DNA from: Luidia sarsii
Lineage: Eukaryota > Echinodermata > Asteroidea > Paxillosida > Luidiidae
Assembly: GCA_949987565.1 (NCBI GenBank)
Contig: OX465112.1
Span: 18,821,361-18,885,360 of the forward strand
Reading direction: 5' to 3'
DNA: 64,000 nucleotides
The position numbers and the translations under genes are program-made. Positions 13,018 through 23,974 of the stretch are shown here, one piece after another (the first letter of the stretch is position 1; each line of letters opens with the position of its first letter). A model generated the notes under the pieces. The model searched no databases, was not told the DNA's origin, and saw only the letters and a list, made by a program, of their open reading frames with translations.

Positions 13018-16000
13018 ATGGCCGTCAACAAGAGGTCCAAGCACAACGAGGCGGGGCAGGTCTTCGGGAAAGGCGCGGCCCACCGGACCTCCATCTGCCG
13101 CTGGCTGCAGGCGCGGCCCCTGGCCCCGCCGGCCTCGGTCTGCCCCGGCTCGGCCGTGGGGCGGCACGGCCGGGCCCACCTGGGCTCCAGCCAGCGCCGG
13201 CAGCTGGCCGAACTCATGTGCAACCTGTACGGCCGCGTGGTGCCCTCGGGCACCTCCGATTTCTCCAAGCAGAACGGGCACGAGGCCATCTTCAACCTGG
13301 AGTTCAGCCCCAACGGGTAAGGAAAAGAAAAACAAATCTGTGGACAAATTTTGCTGTGTTTCCCAGTTACCTGGTTCAACTGGACTTTTACACTGTGTTT
13401 GCTGGTTTACCAGTTCAATTGGACTGAAGCTGTTTGCCTTGCCGGGAGAAAAATGCTGTGAATGAAGTGTCTTCCTTGCATATTAACTCCACGGCATCAA
13501 ACATCCAGTGCCAAATCTCCTGAATCTGTATTCGAGTAAACAAATAATGGAGTTTGTGCTGTGTCACATCTGTGTGTCCCAAGTCATCCGGATTGAGTCT
13601 GTGTGTGTCCCAAGTCATCCGGATTGAGTCTGTGTGTGTCCCAAGTCATCCGGATTGAGTCTGCGTGTGTCCCAAGTCATCCGGATTGAGTCTGTGTGTG
13701 TCCCAAGTCATCCGGATTGAGTCTGTGTGTGTCCCAAGTCATCCGGATTGAGTCTGTGTGTGTCCCAAGTCATTCGGATTGAGTCACAAGTCATAAGTCA
13801 CACAAGTCGAGTCTGAGTCCAAGTCCGACTCTATATGTAGGTCTAAGTTCGAGTTCATGACTCGAGTTTGAATCCGAGTAATGAAAAATGAGACATGAGT
13901 AAGACTCAAGTCTGAGTCACAAGTCTGAAAGTTCTGCAGCGTGGTTTGCTAACCCTAACTACCCACCACTTGTCTCTAGCACATGACCTGAATCCTGCAC
14001 AATCCTACAATCCTTCAGTTAAAAGCCTGACAGTCCAACAGTGTCTCTCTGGACCATTGTTACATACTCCTTTTTGTGATAATGGATATTTTTTACTACC
14101 AAATGCCCTCCAAAACATTGGGCCTTGTAACCTGGATCCTACATTTTCCTCAAGTGACAAAAAACTCCACATGCCCTCAATCCTACAGAATCATCCTTCA
14201 TCACATTGGGCCTTGTAACCTGGATCCTACATTTTCCTTCAGTGACAAAAACTCCACACATGCCCTCAATCCTACAGATTCATCCTCCATTACATTGGGT
14301 CTTGTAACCTGGATCCTGCAGTTTCCTACAGTGACAAAAACTCCACATGCCCTCAATCCTGCAAATTCCTACTATGCATCAACTAACACATGCCCTCAAT
14401 CCTACAGAATCATCCTTCATCACATGCACATTGGGCCTTGTAACCTATAACCTGCATTTTTCTACTTTGTCAAAAACTCCATACGCCCTCAATACTACAG
14501 AATCATCCTCCATCACATTGGGCCTTGTACCCTGTATCCTGCATTTTTCTACTTTGTCAAAAACTCCACATGCCCTCAATCCTACACATTCCTACACTAG
14601 GACAACAGGGTTGATGTTGTTTGCTGTACCAGGAAAAAGCTGTTGATGAAGTGTCTTTAATTTCACAACCAGGGCCCAGACTCCTAGAGCTGCTTAGGCA
14701 CCAAATCTTGCTCGAACTAAAAAAAAAAAAAACTTGCCTTATCAAATGCAATTGCTTACCATAGATCGGCTTGCATTTAATCCTCTTAGCAGACAATTGC
14801 CAACTGCAAATCCTAAACAAATTAAACCACTTAAATGCATGGTTGATTCCTATGTGGTCATTCCTAAATCAAGAATCTTTTCAGCAGCATTCCACTTCCT
14901 CAACCCCACGTCCCTTATTTTGATTGATGGCGTCGGATTGTTGAAGGATTTGGGTCAATCGATTGGGATGCTTTTAGGAGTGGGTCTTTGCCGACCTTGA
15001 AGGTATTTTCTCGACCGTTTCTCTGCAGGGATATCCTCGTGGCAGCTTGCGAGGAGAACAGCATGTTGCTGTTTGACCCACTGACGACGAAGCACATAGC
15101 AGCCGTGCGCAACGCACATTCAGACTGCGTGAACTGCATCAGGTAGGTCTATGAAGACAACGTTGCCCAACAATGTTGGGGTGGTAGAGATGCATGAAAA
15201 CCACAGATCACCTCCATCATTGATCAAGTGCCCTTGACCTCCACACGGGGGTTCTGAACAGTGTGCCACTTTTAAAACTCTGCCTTTGAGAAAGGTCCTG
15301 CTAGGATCGAAACGTCAGGCCCACTAAATTTTAAGATTTGCATTTTGGTAATTTTAGTCCGTAAGCAGTTTGCAACATTTTTGTATATCACTTTTAAAAC
15401 TTGCTAAACAATCGGGGACAATAAATGCCTGTGAAATAAACTGATAGGATCAGGAGTACCTGGCACAATTGGACGTCTGTGAGGCTTTTGTCATGCTTCA
15501 CAAGAACCCTGCCGGGATTGGAAAGTCCCGGCGCATGGCAGTACCATTGGCACTCTGAATTTGGAGGTCCCGGCACGAAGTTATTAATTAATGTATAAGA
15601 TGTGCAGTTAGATTGTTCCCTTCATTCCATCTGATGATGTAGCTAACACTCAGTGAGGGTCACTGTGCCGTACATGTAATCAGCACTGCATGCTTGCTCA
15701 GTGCTTTACCCGACGGCCTGCTGACAAAATGAAGGCAACTTGCGGCGGTTTGAACCCGTGACTCCTGCTTTCTAGAGCAGATAATCTTAACCACTCGAAA
15801 CATCGAACATCATAGATATGTGATGGGCTCAGCAAAATTTGTTCCATGGCATCCATGCCTTTGTGCGTTATTGACTGTTCCACCCAATAGGGGTGTTTTT
15901 TTCTTGACATTTTTGATTTCTTGTTTTTTATGCTTTGATATAGTTGATGTCCATTATTTTATTATCAGTTGGAAGAACTGTTAATTTCTGTCCAAAAAAA

Positions 16001-19000
16001 AGAAGAAAAATATAGCATTTGTTAGCTTCACCTTGGCACTTTTATCTGCCAGTAAAATGTTTAAATAGCCATTTCTTCATAAGGCATTTCACTTTCCGTT
16101 ACAGATCTTACTACATGAACTTTGATATATCTCAGGAATGGAACATGCTACAGAGGCCGAACGTGCATCAAAATAAATTTTAATCTTCTTTCTGACTATT
16201 GGTATAATGTAAAACATAGTCTTTTTTACACAGCCAGTCACATCATATTATGACTTATGAAGTTTATGCACTCTTCCCAATCCTGAAATTTTTATTTACT
16301 TTCTGCCTTTGAGAAAGGTCCTGCTAGGATTGAAACGTCAGACCCTTGAACTTTTGAGATTCAAATATTGTATACTGTTATACATTGTAATATTCAGTAT
16401 GTTGGCGAGACCAAAAACACCCTCAAAAAACGGATCTATGGCCATAGGTCTACTATCAAAACCGGTAAAATGGACACCCCTGTTGGGTACCACTTCAATC
16501 TCCCTGATCATTCGATATCAGATATGAGTGTACTGGGCATAGAATCACTTGGTCACCATAGTAATGCTGTCCGTCTTAGCCGTGAGAAAATGTGGATGAA
16601 GCGTCTTCGGACTATTCAACCACATGGTCTCAACATCCAGGAGGGTAATGACTAACACCATGCAGCTTTCTGATAATCCTTCTTTTGTGTTCAGTCCTTC
16701 ACACTTCTCTCTTTGATCTTTCCCCTTCTTGTCACTAATCCCTACCCTACTCCTTGCCATTCTCTTTGATCTTTCCCCCTCCTCTCACTAAATCTACCCT
16801 ACCCCTTGCCTTTGATCTCTCCCTACCAGCTTCACTCTTTGTCCTTTGTTTCTCATCCGTGTCCTATTCACTCTTCCCCCCTTCCTTCATGTACATGTAT
16901 CTGTTTTGTCCTTGTCACTCTGCCTTTGAGAAAGGTCCTGCTAGGATCGATACGTCAGGCCCACTAAATTTTAAGTTATACATTGTCGATTTGTCGTATA
17001 ATCTGTGATTTGGGAATGAAATGTTGCCGAACTGAATTGCATTGTTGAAGAAGATTGTCCTTTTCCCATTGTAGCCCATCTTCTCAGTCTTCTATCTCCC
17101 CAGACAGATTCTGATCTCCTGTGTTTTGTCTGTTTACCTGTGTCAGGTTTCTGGACAGTCGGACCTTTGCTTCGGGGTCGGACGACTCCACCGTCTCGCT
17201 GTGGGACATCCGCAACCTAAAGCAGAAGGTGCGCTGCCTACGAGGTCACACCAATTGGGTCAAGAGCATCGAGTACTGTCACCGGACCAGACGGCTGGTC
17301 ACCTCAGCCTTTGACGGGGCTGTGCTCAGCTGGGACATCAACCGGTAAGGGCTTCCCAGACTTGCATGACTCTTGACTCAGAGCCGACTCATATTTCCCA
17401 TGACTCTTGACTCAGACTCAGAGTCGACTCATATTTCCCATGACTCTTGACTCAGAGTTGACTCATATTTCCCACGACCCATGACTCAGAGTCGACTCAT
17501 ATTTCCCATGACTCTTGACTCAGAGTTGACTCATATTTCCCACGACCCATGACTCAGAGTCGACTCGTATTTCCCATGACTCTTGACTCGGAGTTGACTC
17601 ATATTTCCCACAACCCTTGACTCAGAGTCGACTCGTATTTCCCACAACCCTTGACTCAGAGTCGACTCATATTACCCACGACTCTTGACTCAGAGTCGAC
17701 TCATATTTCCCACAACCCTTGACTCAGAGTCGACTCATATTTCCCATGACCCATGACTCAGAGTTGACTCATATTTCCCACAACCCTTGACTCAGAGTCG
17801 GCTCATATTTCCCATGACTCTTGTCTCAGAGTCGACTCATATTTCCCATGACTCTTGACTCAGAGTCGACTCATATTTTCCACAACCCTTGACTCAGAGT
17901 CGACTCATATTTCCCATGACCCATGACTCAGAGTCGACTCATATTTCCCACAACCCTTGACTCAGAGTCGACTCATATTTCCTATGACCCTTGACTCAGA
18001 GTCGACTCATATTTCCCATGACCCTTGACTCAGAGTAGACTCATATTTCCCACAACCCTTGACTCAGAGTCGACTCATATTTCCCATGACCCATGACTCA
18101 GAGTCGACTCATATTTCCCACAACCCTTGACTCAGAGTCGACTCATATTTCCTATGACCCTTGACTCAGAGTCGACTCATATTTCCCATGACCCTTGACT
18201 CAGAGTAGACTCATATTTCCCACAACCCTTGACTCAGAGTCGACTCATATTTCCCATGACCCTTGACTCAGAGTCGACTCATTTTTCCCATGACCCATGA
18301 CTCAGAGTCGACTCGTATTTCCCACAACCCTTGACTCAGAGTCGACTCATATTTCCCATGACCCTTGACTCAGAGTCGACTCGTATTTCCCACAACCCTT
18401 GACTCAGAGTCGACTCATATTTCCCATGACCTTTAACTCAGAGTTGACTCATATTTCCCACGACCCATGACTCAGAGTCGACTCGTATTTCCCACAACCC
18501 TTGACTCAGAGTCGACTCATATTTCCCACGACCCATGACTCAGAGTCGACTCGTATTTCCCACAACCCTTGACTCAGAGTCGACTCATTTTTCCCATGAC
18601 CCATGACTCAGAGTCGACTCGTATTTCCCACAACCCTTGACTCAGAGTCGACTCATTTTTCCCATGACCCATGACTCAGAGTCGACTCATATTTCCCACG
18701 ACCCATGACTCAGAGTCGACTCGTATTTCCCACAACCCTTGACTCAGAGTCGACTCATTTTTCCCACGACCCATGACTCAGAGTCGACTCGTATTTCCCA
18801 CAACCCTTGACTCAGAGTCGACTCGTATTTCCCATGACCCATGACTCAGAGTCGACTCGTATTTCCCACAACCCTTGACTCAGAGTCGACTCATTTTTCC
18901 CACGACCCATGACTCAGAGTCGACTCATATTTCCCACAACCCTTGACTCAGAGTCGACTCATTTTTCCCACGACCCATGACTCAGAGTCGACTCGTATTT

Positions 19001-21403
19001 CCCACAACCCTTGACTCAGAGTCGACTCGTATTTCCCACGACCCATGACTCAGAGTCGACTCGTATTTCCCACAACCCTTGACTCAGAGTCGACTCATTT
19101 TTCCCACGACCCATGACTCAGAGTCGACTCGTATTTCCCACAACCCTTGACTCAGAGTCGACTCGTATTTCCCACAACCCTTGACTCAGAGTCGACTCAT
19201 TTTTCCCATGACCCATGACTCAGAGTCGACTCGTATTTCCCACAACCCTTGACTCAGAGTCGACTCATTTTTCCCACGTCCCATGACTCAGAGTCGACTC
19301 ATATTTCCCACGACCCATGACTCAGAGTCGACTCGTATTTCCCACAACCCTTGACTCAGAGTCGACTCATTTTTCCCACGACCCATGACTCAGAGTCGAC
19401 TCGTATTTCCCACAACCCTTGACTCAGAGTCGACTCATTTTTCCCACGACCCATGACTCAGAGTCGACTCATATTTCCCACGACCCATGACTCAGAGTCG
19501 ACTCGTATTTCCCACAACCCTTGACTCAGAGTCGACTCATTTTTCCCACGACCCATGACTCAGAGTCGACTCATATTTCCCACAACCCTTGACTCAGAGT
19601 CGACTCATATTTCCCATGACCCTTAACTCAGAGTTGACTCATATTTCCCACGACCCTTGACTCAGAGTCGACTCATTTTTCCCATGACTCTTGACTCAGA
19701 GTCGACTCATATTTCCCACTCAGACCTGAGTCATATTTCCCATTACTCAGACTCAAGTCATATTTTTCATGACTGGGACTCGAGCCTTATTCTCCGTGAC
19801 TGCATCCACTCTGTGTGATCCCCGAGCTGCTGTAGTCAGGTTTACAACAATTGGTTGTTTGCATCTGAATGAAAGCGGGGATGTGATCCCTGGAGATATA
19901 CGGCAGTTAATGGTTGAATAGCTTCTGACTGGCGCCCCCACCCCAGCAAAGACTAGTTGACTATTTGGAAAGGCCACCATCTAAAGGCTGGATAGCTCAG
20001 ATTGGAGAGCACTGGTATGTTAATCAAGAGGTCTTGGGTTCAACCCCCTGTCCAGTCAAAGTTTTCTTTGCCAATTTTTCATTCTCTATCTGTTCTTGGT
20101 TGACAGATATGAGGAGAAGGGCACTCCACACGAGAAAGTCTTCTACATTGAGTCTCTGATGAGGACTCGTCTCACGCCAGACTGCTCCAAGCTGGTCATG
20201 TCCACGGCGCAAGGCTTCTACATCGTCGTCCACGACCTCAACCTCTCCACCTTGTCCTACGACCTGGCCGACCTCACCATCACCAGGCCCTCGCAGGTCT
20301 TCGGCTCTGGGGAGGTGACGACGACCGGGGTGGCCGCCGGGCCAGAGCGGGGCTCGGGCCAGGGGTCGTTCGGGGGTCGCCGAGGCGGGGGGAGGACGAG
20401 GAACCGGCCGGAGGTGGTTGAGGACTTTCCGGAGGAGAGCAAGGCTTCCTGTATCTCCTCCCTGGTGCTGCATCCCCAGGGATGGGCCATGATATCCAGA
20501 TATACCACCAGAGATGATGATGCCGAGGTGAGAGCTTTGTTCTTTCTCCTTCCCTCTCTCTTCTCCCCTCTCCCCTCCTTTCTTTCTCCTCCTCTCTTCT
20601 TTCTCCCCTCTCTCTTCCCTCCTCTCCCCTCTTCCCTCTCCCCTCTCTCTCTCCTCTCTTCTTTCTCCCCTCTCTCTCTCCTCTCTTCTTTCTCCCCTGT
20701 CTCTTCTCTCCTCTCCCCTCTTCCCTCTCCCCTCTCTTTCTCCCCTGTCTCTTCTCTCCTCTCTCCTCTCCCCTCTCCCCTCTTCCTTCTCTTTCTCCTC
20801 TCTTCTTTCTCCCCTGTCTCTTTTCTCCTCTCCCCTCTTCCCTCTTCCCTCCTTTTTCCCCCTCCTCTCTTCTTTCTCCCCTCTCTCGTCGAAAAGAAAA
20901 TAGGATTGCCTTTGAGAATGCTCCCGCTAGGATCAGAATGTCAGGCCCTCTAACTTTTGAAAAAAAAAAGTAACAAAACTTGAAATGAAAATTTGATTGG
21001 TATCTTTGTGTTTGTTGTGGTGGGGTTGTTCTCACAGTGGACCTGCGTTCACGACCTGCAAGACCCAGTGGCTGATGAAGAGGAGGGTGAGTCGGGGAAA
21101 CGTCTTCTCTTCTACACCCGGGAGCCGACGGACGGCAGAGGCTACATCAAGGAGCTCAGCGTCAGCCCCGACGGCCGCCTCATCTGCTCCTGCTACGGCT
21201 ACGGCGTCCGTCTGCTGGCCTTCGACGGCAAGTCCAGCGAGCTGTGCGACTTGGGGCCCCAGGGGGTCCGGGAGCTGCGGGAGGCCAGCTTCCTGGTGGG
21301 GCACCGCAGCACCGTGCTGACGTCGCGCTTCTCCCCGGTCCACTGCCTGCTGGTGTCCGGCAGCATGTGCGGCAGGGTGGCCTTCTACTTGCCCAAGTTC
21401 TGA
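13018..21403 (+). CDS. DCAF10: DDB1- and CUL4-associated factor 10 (WD40 protein), complete, five exons
   Basis: Exons are 13018-13316, 15029-15142, 17147-17344, 20107-20527 and 21038-21403. Intron phases 2, 2, 2 and 0 all join in frame and give about 465 aa. DCAF10 (WDR32) is a WD40 substrate receptor of the CUL4-DDB1 ubiquitin ligase. Visible landmarks are AIFNLEFSPNG and ILVAACEENSMLLFDP (first blade), NAHSDCVNCIRFLD, ASGSDDSTVSLWDIR, LRGHTNWVKSIEY, VTSAFDGAVLSWDINR, RLTPDCSKLVMST, a Gly/Arg-rich insertion in exon 4, LHPQGWAMISR, WTCVHDLQD, GRGYIKELSVSPDGR and the C-terminal GRVAFYLPKF. The order and the PKF ending match vertebrate DCAF10. The start at 13018 (MAVNKRSK) follows in-frame sequence without another ATG; the N-terminus is shorter and less Pro-rich than in vertebrates. 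Substrates are unknown. Exon 1 is strongly GC-rich compared with the introns. Confidence 0.92.
13560..13795 (+). repeat. 31-bp minisatellite in DCAF10 intron 1
   Basis: About seven tandem copies of a 31-bp unit containing GTCCCAAGTCATCCGGATTG followed by AGTCTGTGTGT. It decays into GAGTC-rich sequence up to about 13930. Copies are nearly identical, suggesting recent expansion. Confidence 0.9.
13960..14600 (+). repeat. Imperfect tandem repeat of about 90 bp in DCAF10 intron 1
   Basis: Six to seven imperfect units with the words CCCTCAATCCTACAGAATCA, ACATTGGGCCTTGTAACC and GACAAAAACTCCACATGCCC. Units vary in length because of internal deletions. Open frames across it are by-products of the repeat. 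Confidence 0.8.
15284..15391 (+). mobile_element. Penelope-associated repeat, solo, plus strand
   Basis: An intact copy in DCAF10 intron 2, about 140 bp after exon 2: GCCTTTGAGAAAGGTCCTGC, TAGGATCGAAACGTCAGGCC, ACTAAATTTTAAGATTTGC and GCAGTTTGCAACATTTTTG. This is close to the apparent family consensus. Confidence 0.8.
15640..15815 (-). mobile_element. tRNA-derived SINE, family 2, minus strand
   Basis: Read on the minus strand it carries GTTAAGATTATCTGCTCTAG and GGAGTCACGGGTTCAAACCG, a tRNA-like segment with a B-box-like GGGTTCAAAC, followed by a body with CAGCAGGCCGTCGGGTAAAG. Related copies lie at 39176-39305 and 52405-52555. Assignment to a SINE is inference from the repeated tRNA-like organisation. 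Confidence 0.55.
16305..16990 (+). mobile_element. Penelope-like retroelement 3' fragment with GIY-YIG endonuclease remnant
   Basis: A frame at 16350-16655 encodes IQYVGETKNTLKKRIYGHRS, then TPVGYHFNLPDHS, and ends in RLRTIQPHGLNIQEG, the C-terminal GIY-YIG-type endonuclease of Penelope-like elements. Reverse transcriptase is absent, so this is a 5'-truncated copy. The fragment is preceded directly at 16305-16345 by the hammerhead-like motif and followed, after a C/T-rich 3' region (16680-16916), by a second copy in the same orientation at 16917-16985. That fits a remnant of the repeats that bound Penelope elements. The same C/T-rich 3' region occurs at 51600-51860, 57005-57220 and 63010-63150, which ties the dispersed motif to this family. 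It sits in DCAF10 intron 2. Confidence 0.75.
17352..19770 (+). repeat. 34-bp minisatellite array in DCAF10 intron 3 (about 70 copies)
   Basis: About 2.4 kb of tandem units with consensus GACTCAGAGTCGACTCATAT followed by TTCCCACAACCCTT. Variants (CATGACCCAT, CACGACCCAT, ATTTTT for ATATTT) form higher-order alternation. Each unit contains TGACTCA, identical to an AP-1/TRE consensus, and the palindrome GAGTCGACTC. It begins about 10 bp after the exon 3 donor and fills most of intron 3. Confidence 0.95.
19812..20090 (+). mobile_element. tRNA-derived SINE, family 1, ending next to DCAF10 exon 4
   Basis: The body runs from GTGATCCCCGAGCTGCTGTA through GCCCCCACCCC and GCAAAGACTAGTTGACTATT to a tRNA-like segment at 19986-20057. 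That segment has a perfect 7-bp acceptor stem (GGCTGGA with TCCAGTC, one G-U), a D-stem GCTC/GAGC and an anticodon-like GTT. The anticodon and T stems carry mismatches, so it is not a functional tRNA gene. Relatives lie at 61275-61556, 56080-56235 (minus) and, partially, near 57560-57690 and 62360-62490. The 3' end lies about 20 bp from the exon 4 acceptor at 20106. Confidence 0.65.
20535..20888 (+). repeat. Polypyrimidine CT tract in DCAF10 intron 4
   Basis: About 350 bp of almost pure C/T (TCTCCCCTCTC, TTCTTTCTCCCC and similar words) starting just after the exon 4 donor. Such tracts can form triplex DNA. Long frames on either strand here are artefacts of base composition. Confidence 0.9.
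20905..20965 (+). mobile_element. Penelope-associated repeat, diverged fragment
   Basis: GCCTTTGAGAATGCTCCCGC, then TAGGATCAGAATGTCAGGCC: recognisable core with several substitutions, including loss of the GAAAC word. It lies in DCAF10 intron 4, shortly before the exon 5 acceptor. Confidence 0.6.
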
Positions 21404-23600
21404 AGAAAAAAAAACCAAAGGAAAACCAAAATAGACACAAAGTGCCTCCTCCCCTTGAACATGAAGAGAGGCCATTGAAATCTGCATGTACTAGCAGAGT
21501 ACAGTCCCTCAAGGCATTAGTATTTACATGGTGTGGCAACCTCTATTGTCCCATGGGTCTTCTGTACCCACGGACGATCCCCCTTCACCCTGTATGTAGG
21601 CCGTGTCCTGGGTCTCCTTGTATACACTTGGCGTCCGTTTTCACATGCTCCAGGGAACTTCCACCTCCCAGTATGGATCAGAGAGCAGCTAGCTTGGGAA
21701 ACCTCTACATGTATCATGGGAACATGCTTCACGTTCCAGCAGTCTTCACAACACATTTTAAGCTCCATCGGAAGTTGGAATCCTGCAGTCTCCTGATGAG
21801 TTTAAACACTGTCCAAAGCAGTGAGTTTTTACCTGCTCTTTTTAGAGCCATACTCCTTCCCGATTACTTACCTTGCGTCTCCACAAACTTTCTGCTTCAG
21901 CTTGAGATTGTCAAACACTCTCCTGAGCGCTACTCATGATGTTACTGGCTCTTCTCACAGCCGCACTCCTTCTCGAAAGAGATTATTCGCGGTGTCTCTC
22001 TCCACAGGCATTCAGCATTGTGATTCCACCGTGCAAATCTCATTTAGCCAACAGAACTTTTGCCCAGTGTACAAGCTAGTGGAGGGCTGGCCTCCTATCT
22101 ACCCAAGCTGTAAAACAAAAACCCCCACAAGCTCTAAAGTGCCTCCATCCCATTATTAATCGTCCTGGACTGACAATCGTCAAACAGCCAAGAGGATGAT
22201 AAGTTGATCACGTTGCTTTGAACACGGTACCTCCTGGCGCCCTCTGACAATTTTTATCTTTCACACGCTTTCATTTCGTTTGGCAGTGAAGAGTTGCTGT
22301 CACTCAACTGAAACTCACGTCAAAGTGCCTCCTAATCCTGAGTTCCAATCTCACCCGGAGTTCTGCCACTAGAGTTGGACTGATCTGCAACTTAAATTTT
22401 GCCAGTGGGGAGTGGGGGGAGGGTTATTGAGGCTAAGATTGCTGTTTTTGTCTTGCTCAAATGACCCGATGAGATGCACCTTGGTATTAGCTAAGATGGG
22501 CTGGTTCATGCTTCATGATTATTTTTGTATCCATATCCATCCATATTCAGGGCATCACTCTGAAAAGAGGAGCCCTTCCCTGGAATGCATCCATTGACAT
22601 CTGTCATTGGCTGTCATTGACCATGTGAGGCCAATGACTCTGTTGAGGTCATCTCTTCATCTGGTCTTTGGACAGTCCTGGGTTTCTCATCCAGTCTCTA
22701 GGTGTCCATTCAGTCACTCGGATGATCCATCTATTGTCTGAAAAACCTTGCAACATGCCCTGCACATCTGTGTTTTGCTTAATGCTGATCCTTGACCATG
22801 TGAGGTCAATGACTCTGTTGAGGTCATCTCTTTATCTGGTCTTTGGACAGTCCTGGGTTTCTCATCCACTCTCTAAGGGGTCCATTCAGTCGCTCGGATG
22901 ATCCATCTATTGTCTTAAAGACCTTGCAACATGCCCTACACATCTGTGTTTTGTTTTGCTGATGTAACTGATGATTTTTTGTATGTAAGCCACAATATCC
23001 CTTTGATAATGTATGGTAGCCACTTAAAGGATCTCTGCAATAGACATTTTATCACTTAAAGAACTTTTTTTTTTCAATGTTGCTAACAATCAAACTGTTT
23101 TTCTCACTCGTTCTGGGGGTGTATTTGCAAGTTTTCAGATTTTTATGCTGATGAGAATTTCAATTTTGTGATGTCATCACAGGATCATGTAACCGAAACC
23201 CAATTGGTTGAGTACAAATGTTTCTGAACATTTCGGGTTTTTCCTGCAGACCCATCCCTAAACCTGTTGATTTACTGCCAAAATGTATGCTTCATAATCA
23301 TTTAATGAAGGAGTTTTTCATCAAACCTAATCCAGAGGGATTAATTTGCAGTTTGAAAGTTAATGCTTTGCTTATATTTTTTTTTTAAACTGTGGGTTCC
23401 TGACATGACCTTACAGTGGCACCCTCATTTTTATAAAGGTATTTTTAAAGGTAAAAAAAATGACAAATTTCTGACTTGCGAATTATTATGTTTGTACACT
23501 TCAGATCCCTAGATGACAGCAGAAAATGAGCTTGATTGTAATATTTATTGCAGAGTCACAAAAAAAACTGCCTAATCAAAATCAATAAATAAGACTTAAG
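21404..23600 (+). other. DCAF10 3' UTR and downstream region
   Basis: No further coding signal. A direct repeat of about 170 bp (about 22618-22785 and 22795-22950) shares GACTCTGTTGAGGTCATCTC, GGACAGTCCTGGGTTTCTCA and ACCTTGCAACATGCCC. I could not choose a polyadenylation site; the 3' UTR length is undetermined. Confidence 0.5.
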
Positions 23601-23612
23601 GCTTTGCATGGT

Positions 23613-23877
23613 GGGTTAATCAATATAGGAAGGTTTGCGGTGACACCATGTATAAAGTCTCTTAAAGGAAGAGGTGTGGTTCTGAAAAGAACCTGAGAGG
23701 TAACTCGACTTTTCAACCAGTATTCTCCAGTATGCTCTAGCCGACATTCTCCTGATGACGGCCAGAGCATACTGGTCGAAACGTCGAGTTACCTCTCAGG
23801 TTCTTTTCAGAACCACACCTCACCTTTTAAGAGACTTTATACATGGTGTCACCGCAAACCTTCCTGTATTAATCAAA
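23613..23877. mobile_element. Long foldback (about 130-bp arms) with a hammerhead-like core at its centre
   Basis: The left arm (GGAAGGTTTGCGGTGACACC, TATAAAGTCTCTTAA, GAACCTGAGAGGTAACTCGA) is mirrored by the right arm ending near 23877, with a small duplication in the left arm around 23721-23731. The central segment 23749-23788 reads CTC, CTGATGA, a 6-bp stem closing an AGCATA loop, GAAA, CGTC and GAG. This is hammerhead-like, with helix I CTC/GAG, but there is one extra C between CTGATGA and the stem and almost no helix III. No protein is encoded. Confidence 0.7.
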
Positions 23878-23974
23878 ATCAGGTTGCCAGATTGTCAGCT
23901 AAGCACCTTGTATTTGACTACGAGTCTAATGATATACAGGATGGATGCTTACACCTAGGAAAAAGGTTCATGCT

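Noticed and set aside
12819..13427. Alternative long frames on both strands across DCAF10 exon 1
   Set aside because: GC-rich shadow frames; only the frame starting at 13018 matches DCAF10 and joins in phase to exon 2.
17352..19770. CRISPR array
   Set aside because: The units are contiguous with no unique spacers, lie in an intron of a eukaryotic gene and vary by point changes. This is a minisatellite.
19986..20057. Functional tRNA-Asn gene (anticodon-like GTT)
   Set aside because: Acceptor and D stems pair, but anticodon and T stems have mismatches and the segment is embedded in a repeat with several other degenerate copies. SINE head is more likely.
20280..21035. Arg/Glu/Gly-rich 251-codon minus-strand frame
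   Set aside because: It is the complement of the CT tract in DCAF10 intron 4 plus exon 4 shadow sequence.
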